DNA of 5,403 nucleotides, taken from contig CABVAP010000150.1 in assembly GCA_902496345.1 (NCBI GenBank), forward strand, positions 1-5,403. Direction: 5' to 3'. The notes below the pieces were generated by a model. It was not told where the DNA came from. It saw only the letters and a list, made by a program, of their open reading frames with translations, and ran no database searches. Positions 1-5,403 of this stretch are shown one piece after another; positions within the stretch are counted from its first letter, which is position 1, and each line of letters begins with the position of its first letter. Both the position numbers and the translations under genes were made by a program. Source of the stretch: an uncultured Eubacteriales bacterium. Lineage in GTDB: Bacteria; Bacillota; Clostridia; Lachnospirales; CAG-274.

Positions 1-230
1 TCGAAACCCCCCAGGTTTTTGGGTACTTTTTGCAATCAGGTCAGCACTTTTGCTTTGCAAAAGCCGGCTTACGCCGTCCGGATTTCTTTCCGGTGCCAAG
101 TACCACGCCGTAGGCAAATAAATAGATTTCCGATGTAATCGGATTATAAGCCAAAGACTAAAACCACCACAAAACTGGTTTTTAAAATCTTTTTATTTAA
201 AAAGGTTTACCCCTACAACTTCTAATTTGT
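1..230 (+). repeat. Left arm of a perfect 230-bp inverted repeat
   Basis: Reading inward, these 230 bases match the reverse complement of 5174-5403 base for base; identity stops abruptly after AATTTGT at 230. The arm is about 40% GC overall (93 of 230 counted), but its outer 120 bases are about 51% GC, well above the gene. It is full of short dyads: AAACC/GGTTT (4-8/14-18), CTTTTGC/GCAAAAG with a 3-base loop (47-63), the palindrome AAGCCGGCTT (61-70), CCGGA/TCCGG (78-93), TCCGAT/ATCGGA with loop GTA (129-143), and AAAACCA/TGGTTTT (160-182). ACGCCGT occurs twice (71-77 and 105-111). The inner 50 bases are very AT-rich. I see no gene in it. The repeat runs to the window edge, so its outer boundary is unknown. 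I do not recognise it as the end of a named IS family. Confidence 0.97.
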
Positions 231-232
231 AT

Positions 233-269
233 AAAAAAATCCCTGAGTTTTCACCTCAAGGATTTTTTT
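233..269 (-). terminator. Intrinsic terminator, probably bidirectional
   Basis: On the minus strand, 13 bases beyond the TAG stop codon, an A-run leads into a stem ATCCTTGAG / CTCAGGGAT (one G-T wobble) with the 7-base loop GTGAAAA, followed by seven Ts. The flanking A- and T-runs extend the pairing. Because A-tract and T-tract are symmetric, the element should also stop transcription entering from the left on the plus strand. It ends the pectate lyase transcript just before the inverted repeat begins. Confidence 0.93.
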
Positions 270-282
270 GCTTTGCCCTACT

Positions 283-576
283 CTACTTTACAACATAACC
301 GTTGCAAATAGGTTTCATATTTTCAAGACTGTCCCAAAGAAGAACTTTTATATTTCCACTAGCTGTAATAGGAGTCACATCAATTTCTTGAGTTTCTTCA
401 AGACCAACATTAATTTCAAAGTCTTTACTTTGAGTTTCAAGCACTTTTCCATTATCATCTGTAACAATAACAACAGCAACACCTCTTGTTGCACCTTCGC
501 CACCGTTAAATACACTGACTTTGCCAGTAGCTTTATCGTATCCAGTAACTCTAGTTCTGTAATCAGTTGATATATA
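283..576 (-). other. C-terminal beta-sandwich domain, residues 1496-1592
   Basis: The segment alternates strands (GVAVVIVTDDNGKVLETQ, then a polar stretch, then IKVLLWDSLENMKPICNG). The closing LLWDSLxxMKP pattern recurs, from memory, at the ends of repeats in large secreted clostridial glycoside hydrolases and lyases. It carries no covalent anchoring signal. Its function is unknown; interaction with the cell surface or the substrate is a guess. Confidence 0.6.
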
Positions 577-3500
577 TGGAGTATATTTTACACCATAGTA
601 GTTAAGACCAGATTCACCATAAATCTTTATTGTTGCAGGAGTGTCTCCTGTATAACTAAACTTAGATGCAATATATGTGTTTGATAAAAGATATTTTTGA
701 GTATTAGTTCCATCTGTAATAACAAGATTTCTATTTTCCTTACCTGATGCAGAACAAGCATAAACAACAATATCAGCTTTACCATCAACTTTCACTTCCA
801 TTGGCTGTGTACCAGCTTTAACTCTACAACCACCCTTAAATCCGTCATCAAACGTTTTGTTATTTCCCTCGATTACAGTGCTATTTGTGAAATTAAAGCT
901 AAATCTGTCATCAATAGTAGTTGTTCCAGCAGGTATACTTCCAGCTGTTATATAGCTACCAAATTTAGAAGTATCAGCAAAACTCCAAGTAATAGTTTCA
1001 CCGACAGTTGTACCATAAATCTCTTCAAGTCCGTCCATAGCCTCAACAAGAGCAGTATTAGCAGAAAGTATTTCCTCTACATCAGAATTTTCATTATCAT
1101 ATACTTTTTTAGCCTCAGCAAATGCAACTTCAAGGACATTCCAAGTCTTTATTCTATAGCCACTCTTGCTAAGTTTTTCAGCTCTTTCTATAGATTCAGC
1201 AAGACTACTTCTTGCAACAAGACCTACATACATATTATCGAGATAGTAAGTACCCTGTGCACCCTTAACAGTTGTAATTTGGAAAGCTTGTTTAATATAA
1301 GTCTTAGTTGCCTGTCCAAGGTAGATAGCTAAAGCATTATCAACACTTGTAGCATTTACATTTTTTTCAACAATAGTCTTTCCGTCAACATCCATAAGAG
1401 TAATAGTTGCAACATCAGATTCAATATCGGTAGTAACCTTTACTTTGTACCAAGTTGAATTATCTACAGAAACATCAGAAAGTGTTTCACCACCGAATAT
1501 AACATCACCACGGTTAAATTCAATAGTATATGCTTTTCCAAGAGCAGTTTTAAGATTAAATTTAATATCAGGTTTTTCACCAACAATAAATACATCAAAA
1601 CCACTTTCAATAATACCCTTTTCAATATCGAAATCGTGACTTATAGTTCTTTCTGGATAATCGTCATTATTTTCGATAACCATTTTACCAGTTTCGTTGC
1701 CATCGATATTTTCCTGTGACCAACCCCATAAATCACTTACAGGTTCTTTATAACCAACAGCCCAATACCAGTTTGCACCATTATCCATATTCCATTTGAA
1801 AGTTTTTTCGTTAGACTTGTCAAATTGTTCAAGTCCAAGCCAACCAATATCAGGAACATCGTCTGTAGCAGCATAACCCATATAGTATGTATCGCCTATA
1901 CCTGTTTCAACTTCACATAAGAGAGTTTTTTCTTTGTAAACGCTTCCACCCTCATTAGAGTTTACGTTAGTTTTATAAATTTTAAATTTAGTACCATCTT
2001 TTTCAATAATAAAGTAATATTTATCATCTGTCATATTTTCAAAAGATTTAATTGTTTCATAATTTCCACCTTTTGAAGTTCTTGCTTTAAGAACATACAT
2101 ATATCCTCTAGCCATACTTTCGTTTGGTTCAGTACCAAAGTAGTAGCCAACACCGTCAGCGTCAAGGTTGTCTTTAAGCATTACACCAAAGTTTTTACTT
2201 GCTTGATTTCTTGCTCTAAAGTAAAATCTTTCGTTTTCATTAAATTGCTGATAGAAATATCCATATTTATCAGAAGTTCCACTAATGTTACCAGCAGGAG
2301 CATTAAGTTTGTATGTAAAGTCTTGTGTTGCCTGAACATAAACAGGAATATCGCCCTCTTGTTCACCAATCAAAGTAGTTTCCCAAGGAGTGGTATCAGC
2401 TGAAATAGCAACTGTTTTTGTATCTTCACTTTGACCGAGGTTTTTATCAAAACAAATAACTCTTAATGCACCACTATCAACTCTAGAGAATCTAACAGGG
2501 ATAGTTTCAACTTTTTCTTGTGTAATTTCTTCATCAAGTTTAACTGTTTTAATAAGTTTATCTTTGAAGAACACAGCAATTTCATTTATAGGAGCTTTTG
2601 AATCAGGGGTAACTTTAACCTCAATATCTGTATTAAATCCAAGTTTTTGATTATCAGATATATTTTGAATTGAAAGTTCTGGGTGTGTAATCTCATCAGA
2701 ACTAACATATCTAATATCATTAGCTACAGATATAGCTTTTTTGTTTTCTCCAGCAGTTACATAAAAATCTAATTTAGTAACATCAGCGACAGTAATATTT
2801 GTAACCTGTTTTAAACTAGCAAGACTATCACCCAAATAGAGTTCAACAGCACCTGCTTCATCACCAGAAACCTTTAATATATTAGCTTTATACGAGTCAC
2901 TAGCAGATACTACGTTTTTACCAGATGAATCTTCGCATATCCATACTACCTCACCGTCTTTAACAGTTTTGTAGATTTTATATGTTGCTGAATCTGTATG
3001 GAAAGCAACACCTGTTTCAACTCCATCAGATAAGTTAGTAATATCACCAAGATTAACAACAAAACTGAAACCACCTGAAATATCTTTAGCTAAAATAGCA
3101 GAATCTGTACCGTCAGAATACATATAATATTTACCATCATCTGTTTTTGTTACAACTGCATTTCCCTGTGAGTTGTTGGCAAAATCATCACCAGAATAGC
3201 TGTCACCTTTAACATAAACAACTTTTGTATTACTGTAAATTGTACTTCCGTCAGCTTTAGTGCCAATAACAGTAATATAATTTTCACCAAGAGGTAAATT
3301 TCCAACAGCAATTGAACCTACAGAAACATCTGAATTATCGTCGTTTTTTTCTTCTTTAACAAGCTCATCATTTGCAAAAACTTTTAAATCTACAAAAGAT
3401 GTATCTTGAGGATAAGTAAGGTTAATAGTCATATCTTCAGTTTTAGAAAATACATTGCTGTCACCGTCGATAGCTAAGCCTAAAGTTGCGTCATCTTTGC

Positions 3501-5061
3501 CGATTGTTTCAGCATAAATTTCAAGCCAAGTATATCCATTAGGACCAATGTTTAAAGAATCGTTAGGGTTTGTTTTATCAAGTCCCATTTTATCTTCCCA
3601 AGCGTCAGCGATACCATCACCGTCAGCGTCAAAAGTAGTATCATCAGTAGTTCTATTTACTTCAGAAATAACAGGATAACCTCTGTCATCATAATTAGCC
3701 TTTTGTTCATCAGTAAGGCAAGTAAGACCGTCAACAGGAGAGTCAACAAGACCAACACTACCTTTAGAACCAGTAGGAGCAGTTCTATTTTTGATATTAT
3801 CAATAATTCTTTCATCAATTGCGTCCATTTTAGGAAGTCTAGCACCAGCGTTTTCGATTACATAATTGTACGCATCTTCAGCACTTGTCGTAGTGATAGG
3901 ATAATCATTGATATATGTGTCGATAGGCTTATCGAGATTTGTATAAGTCATATCTGTATATTTAGGGTCAGGATAAACACCTGTGTCAGCCTGATAGTTA
4001 TTTGCATTTACTCTAGCAGCGTCTTCCTTAGCAACTTCACTATCATTTTCGTCAACATCTATATGGTTACCATTTGCGTAAACTTTACCAGACCAATTTT
4101 TCTGATATTTATTACCAACGCTATATTCAAAAATTCTAGCTTTTTTGTTATCAGGAGTTGCCGGACCTGGTTTATACCAGTTATTAATTATGTTTACACC
4201 TGCATCATTTTCAGCACCGTAACCGGCTTTATCACCCCAGTTGTAGAAGATATTATTTCTAATATCAACAACTGTATCAGAGTCTTTATATCCAGAAGTC
4301 ATAGCAACAGTTTCAGAAGTACCGATTTTAGGATTACGGCTCTTGTGGTTAGCGATAATGTTATGGTGAACAGAGAGGTTTACACCACCCCAAATAGCAG
4401 CATAACTATGTTCGCCTTTATCGTGAATAGACTGATTAAGAGATTCAGCGATAATAGAGTTTTGGATAGTGATGTCTTTAACTGCATAACAGCTCAAGTT
4501 TTCATCAGTACCCCAGCTTACACTACAATGGTCAATAATAACATTTTGTGTATTGTCTGTAACTTCAAGGCCGTCTTGAGTTCTTGTCCAATCGCCATTT
4601 TTAAGTTTATCACCAACTCTGAATCTAACATATCTTAAAATAATATTTTTGCCAGAAACTTTAATGTTATTACTTCTAAAACATACACCATCACCAGGTG
4701 CAGTCTGACCAAGAATAGTAATATTTTCCTTGTTTATAGTAACAGTAGTATCAAGGTCAACATATCCGGAAACATCAAAAACGATAATTCTATTATCTTT
4801 AGAAACAGCATCTCTAAAAGAGCCAGAACCACTATCATTTAAGTTCGTTACGTGATATACCTCCATTTTGTCATTATTTTCAATAGCACCTCTAACACCG
4901 GTTGCATACATACCGCCACCCTCAGCACCAGGGAATGCGACTACTTTTGCATTAGTTTCTGTATCATTTCCTGTTTCACTATCAGCGAGAACAGAACTAA
5001 CGGAGAAACTACTCAATGTCATTACAGAAGCAACAACCAACGATGCAATCTTTTTAAGCAT
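283..5061 (-). CDS. Secreted multimodular PL1-family pectate lyase
   Basis: Extracellular enzyme predicted to cleave pectate (polygalacturonate) by calcium-dependent beta-elimination. Visible layout: signal peptide 1-26 (MLKKIASLVV start, VLA|D cleavage); PL1 right-handed beta-helix lyase about 40-470 (AFPGAEGGG 42-50, IIDHCSVSWGTDE 175-187, HHN...SRNPK 232-245); calcium-loop segment DADGDGIADAWE (478-489) in a tail common in bacterial PL1 enzymes; Ig-like module about 530-620; jelly-roll-like module about 621-790; second Ig-like module about 793-888; two further beta-sandwich regions about 890-1085 and 1090-1280; FIVAR-like helical module 1284-1348; beta-sandwich about 1350-1495; C-terminal domain 1496-1592 with LLWDSLENMKP. 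The boundaries beyond 530 are inferred by eye. R242 is the likely catalytic arginine. At 1592 residues it is several times a single-domain PL1 enzyme. There is no dockerin, LPXTG, SLH repeat or C-terminal membrane anchor, so release or sugar-mediated cell attachment is likely. Start ATG 5061 is fixed by the signal peptide and the ribosome binding site. The frame is intact. It has no operon partner in view. Confidence 0.95.
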   Translation of the reverse strand: MLKKIASLVVASVMTLSSFSVSSVLADSETGNDTETNAKVVAFPGAEGGGMYATGVRGAIENNDKMEVYHVTNLNDSGSGSFRDAVSKDNRIIVFDVSGYVDLDTTVTINKENITILGQTAPGDGVCFRSNNIKVSGKNIILRYVRFRVGDKLKNGDWTRTQDGLEVTDNTQNVIIDHCSVSWGTDENLSCYAVKDITIQNSIIAESLNQSIHDKGEHSYAAIWGGVNLSVHHNIIANHKSRNPKIGTSETVAMTSGYKDSDTVVDIRNNIFYNWGDKAGYGAENDAGVNIINNWYKPGPATPDNKKARIFEYSVGNKYQKNWSGKVYANGNHIDVDENDSEVAKEDAARVNANNYQADTGVYPDPKYTDMTYTNLDKPIDTYINDYPITTTSAEDAYNYVIENAGARLPKMDAIDERIIDNIKNRTAPTGSKGSVGLVDSPVDGLTCLTDEQKANYDDRGYPVISEVNRTTDDTTFDADGDGIADAWEDKMGLDKTNPNDSLNIGPNGYTWLEIYAETIGKDDATLGLAIDGDSNVFSKTEDMTINLTYPQDTSFVDLKVFANDELVKEEKNDDNSDVSVGSIAVGNLPLGENYITVIGTKADGSTIYSNTKVVYVKGDSYSGDDFANNSQGNAVVTKTDDGKYYMYSDGTDSAILAKDISGGFSFVVNLGDITNLSDGVETGVAFHTDSATYKIYKTVKDGEVVWICEDSSGKNVVSASDSYKANILKVSGDEAGAVELYLGDSLASLKQVTNITVADVTKLDFYVTAGENKKAISVANDIRYVSSDEITHPELSIQNISDNQKLGFNTDIEVKVTPDSKAPINEIAVFFKDKLIKTVKLDEEITQEKVETIPVRFSRVDSGALRVICFDKNLGQSEDTKTVAISADTTPWETTLIGEQEGDIPVYVQATQDFTYKLNAPAGNISGTSDKYGYFYQQFNENERFYFRARNQASKNFGVMLKDNLDADGVGYYFGTEPNESMARGYMYVLKARTSKGGNYETIKSFENMTDDKYYFIIEKDGTKFKIYKTNVNSNEGGSVYKEKTLLCEVETGIGDTYYMGYAATDDVPDIGWLGLEQFDKSNEKTFKWNMDNGANWYWAVGYKEPVSDLWGWSQENIDGNETGKMVIENNDDYPERTISHDFDIEKGIIESGFDVFIVGEKPDIKFNLKTALGKAYTIEFNRGDVIFGGETLSDVSVDNSTWYKVKVTTDIESDVATITLMDVDGKTIVEKNVNATSVDNALAIYLGQATKTYIKQAFQITTVKGAQGTYYLDNMYVGLVARSSLAESIERAEKLSKSGYRIKTWNVLEVAFAEAKKVYDNENSDVEEILSANTALVEAMDGLEEIYGTTVGETITWSFADTSKFGSYITAGSIPAGTTTIDDRFSFNFTNSTVIEGNNKTFDDGFKGGCRVKAGTQPMEVKVDGKADIVVYACSASGKENRNLVITDGTNTQKYLLSNTYIASKFSYTGDTPATIKIYGESGLNYYGVKYTPYISTDYRTRVTGYDKATGKVSVFNGGEGATRGVAVVIVTDDNGKVLETQSKDFEINVGLEETQEIDVTPITASGNIKVLLWDSLENMKPICNGYVVK
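1018..1212 (-). other. FIVAR-like helical module, residues 1284-1348
   Basis: The spacing of L, A and W residues (SLAESIERAEKL, then a Y-x(5)-W, then AFAEAKKVYDN, then EEILSANTALVEAMDGL) fits the three-helix FIVAR module found in many Gram-positive secreted carbohydrate-active proteins and adhesins. It separates the upstream sandwich modules from the last two domains. A role as spacer or weak sugar or cell-wall binder is inferred. Confidence 0.75.
3595..3630 (-). other. Calcium-loop motif, residues 478-489
   Basis: DADGDGIADAWE has the D-x-D-x-D-G spacing of dockerin or thrombospondin type-3 calcium loops. It is followed by GLDKTNPND and NGYTWLEIYAE, the standard tail that closes many bacterial PL1 catalytic units. 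Only one such loop is present, so it is not a dockerin and does not suggest cellulosome attachment. Confidence 0.8.
3652..4944 (-). other. PL1 pectate lyase catalytic domain, about residues 40-470
   Basis: The opening AFPGAEGGG, then VYHVTNLNDSGSGSFRDAV, DVSGYVDL and TILGQTAPGDGVC, form the typical N-terminal signature of bacterial PL1 enzymes. Repeated short beta-strand rungs with asparagine-rich turns follow (DITIQNSII, VDIRNNIFYNW, VNIINNWY). Likely calcium ligands are D163 (TQDGLEV) and D186/E187 (GTDE); D177-H178 forms the conserved IDH motif. R242 in HHNIIANHKSRNP aligns with the catalytic arginine of Bacillus pectate lyases. The second arginine of the classical R-x-P-x-x-R motif is not present (RNPKIG follows), as I recall for the Bacteroides-type PL1 branch. 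Residue assignments are by motif reading, not alignment. Confidence 0.9.
4984..5061 (-). other. Sec signal peptide, residues 1-26
   Basis: A positive N-region (MLKK) is followed by a hydrophobic, serine-rich core and a V-L-A site before DSETGND, a standard signal peptidase I pattern. There is no lipobox cysteine, so the protein is predicted to be released through the Sec pathway rather than made a lipoprotein. Residues 27-39 are a short acidic linker before the lyase domain. Confidence 0.9.
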
Positions 5062-5067
5062 TAAATT

Positions 5068-5076
5068 ACCTCCTTT
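5068..5076 (-). promoter_or_regulatory. Ribosome binding site AAAGGAGGT
   Basis: On the minus strand a full anti-16S match precedes the ATG at 5061 with about 6 bases between, the optimal Gram-positive spacing. It fixes the start codon and suggests strong translation. Confidence 0.95.
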
Positions 5077-5119
5077 TATTCAACCTATACTTACAAGAAA
5101 AGTACAGTTATACGGTTTT

Positions 5120-5131
5120 GTATAATTATAC
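5120..5131. promoter_or_regulatory. 12-bp palindrome over the -10 box, possible operator
   Basis: GTATAATTATAC is a perfect palindrome covering the -10 hexamer. A repressor dimer bound here would block transcription. However, a palindrome built from TATAAT and its complement arises easily in AT-rich DNA, and no cre-type site (TGnAAnCGnnnnCA-like) was seen nearby. A regulatory role is therefore only a possibility. Confidence 0.25.
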
Positions 5132-5153
5132 CATAATTACACAAAGGGGTCAA
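5125..5153 (-). promoter_or_regulatory. Sigma-A promoter with extended -10
   Basis: On the minus strand TTGACC (5148-5153) is separated by 17 bases from a perfect TATAAT (5125-5130), which is preceded by TGG, giving the extended -10 TGnTATAAT. The transcription start should fall near 5118, leaving a leader of about 57 bases. The leader contains the ribosome binding site and one weak dyad (TACTT/AAGTA, 5088-5104); I see no riboswitch in it. The promoter looks intrinsically strong, so any substrate control would probably act through a repressor or catabolite regulator. Confidence 0.88.
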
Positions 5154-5173
5154 CAAAAATCAGAACAATTTCA

Positions 5174-5403
5174 ACAAATTAGAAGTTGTAGGGGTAAACC
5201 TTTTTAAATAAAAAGATTTTAAAAACCAGTTTTGTGGTGGTTTTAGTCTTTGGCTTATAATCCGATTACATCGGAAATCTATTTATTTGCCTACGGCGTG
5301 GTACTTGGCACCGGAAAGAAATCCGGACGGCGTAAGCCGGCTTTTGCAAAGCAAAAGTGCTGACCTGATTGCAAAAAGTACCCAAAAACCTGGGGGGTTT
5401 CGA
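5174..5403 (-). repeat. Right arm of the perfect 230-bp inverted repeat
   Basis: This is the exact reverse complement of 1-230 and carries the same hairpins in mirror order. It lies upstream of the pectate lyase gene, its inner end 20 bases from the -35 box, so the gene's promoter is in unique sequence and not in the repeat. Read outward (plus strand here), the arm holds a TATAAT hexamer (5256-5261) followed by the hairpin-rich GC block, so a short outward structured transcript is conceivable but unproven. The same strand has a 38-codon open stretch (5247-5360) without an ATG or ribosome binding site, which I do not call a gene. With the 5' leader, the gene-free stretch 5062-5403 is fully accounted for by leader, promoter and repeat. 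Confidence 0.97.

Larger units (their letters stand above)
1..5403. mobile_element. Candidate inverted-repeat-bounded cassette, no transposase
   Basis: Perfect 230-bp inverted repeats enclose exactly one complete transcription unit (promoter, ribosome binding site, CDS, terminator), with 2 bases between the left arm and the terminator and 20 between the right arm and the -35 box. This layout resembles a non-autonomous transposon with a passenger gene. Against it, no recombinase gene is present, the arms are far longer and more structured than typical IS ends, and no target duplication can be seen because the arms reach the window edges. Two inverted copies of an ordinary interspersed repeat, or a contig ending in the same repeat at both ends, explain the data equally well. 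Confidence 0.3.

Noticed and set aside
1..230. CRISPR array or tRNA within the repeat arms
   Set aside because: There are no regularly spaced direct repeats and no cloverleaf; the dyads are of different sequence and spacing.
3595..3630. Dockerin module suggesting a cellulosomal enzyme
   Set aside because: Only a single D-x-D-x-D-G loop is present, in the position of the usual PL1 tail; a dockerin needs two such loops with flanking helices.
3703..4638. A 311-codon open frame on the plus strand, antisense to the lyase domain
   Set aside because: It is rich in S, I, C, T, F and R in the way expected from the complement of an AT-rich coding strand, has no ribosome binding site and no recognisable domain, and lies wholly opposite a clear PL1 catalytic domain.
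4852..5125. Overlapping plus-strand open frames across the signal peptide region and promoter
   Set aside because: They are antisense to the N-terminus and leader of the real gene, and lack ribosome binding sites and protein-like composition.
5121..5126. Plus-strand TATAAT created by the palindrome at the gene promoter, suggesting a divergent promoter
   Set aside because: No acceptable -35 lies 16-18 bases upstream on the plus strand (5098-5103 is AAAAGT); the hexamer exists only because the -10 box is palindromic.
5247..5360. A 38-codon open stretch in the right arm (mirrored in the left), with a segment reading FAYGVVLGTGKKSGRRKPAF
   Set aside because: It has no ATG and no ribosome binding site, is preceded directly by a stop, and overlaps several hairpins. 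It may be a fortuitous open frame within a repeat.
1..5403. Linear plasmid or virus genome with inverted terminal repeats
   Set aside because: There is no replication, terminal protein, partition or structural gene; a single pectinase gene could not sustain a replicon.

Overview
The window is AT-rich. It reads like a low-GC, Gram-positive Clostridia-type bacterium (Bacillota), probably a plant-polysaccharide degrader of a gut or rumen-like habitat. The basis is a near-consensus sigma-A promoter, a strong AAAGGAGGT ribosome binding site, an intrinsic terminator, a Gram-positive signal peptide, and a very large modular extracellular enzyme of the kind common in Clostridia. No marker gene is present, so no genus is proposed.

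Layout: one gene on the minus strand (283-5061) fills almost the whole window. It encodes a 1592-residue secreted protein. An N-terminal polysaccharide lyase family 1 (pectate lyase) catalytic domain is followed by about 1100 residues of accessory beta-sandwich and Ig-like modules, a helical FIVAR-like module and a C-terminal domain. Its promoter (5125-5153), ribosome binding site (5068-5076) and terminator (233-269) are all present, so this is a complete single-gene transcription unit.

The most striking structure is outside the gene. Bases 1-230 and 5174-5403 are exact reverse complements of each other over all 230 bases. These arms bracket the unit tightly: the terminator begins 2 bases inside the left arm, and the promoter -35 box lies 20 bases inside the right arm. 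The arms are unlike the gene: their outer half is about 50% GC, they carry many short hairpins, and they contain no convincing gene. Both reach the window edges, so their true outer ends, any target-site duplication and the flanking genes cannot be seen.

Readings that fit: (a) a non-autonomous, transposon-like cassette carrying a pectinase gene; (b) two inverted copies of an interspersed repeat that happen to flank one gene, able to invert it by homologous recombination; (c) a draft contig whose two ends both stop in the same repeat family. The sequence alone does not decide between them. No transposase, recombinase, replication gene, CRISPR array, tRNA or rRNA is visible.
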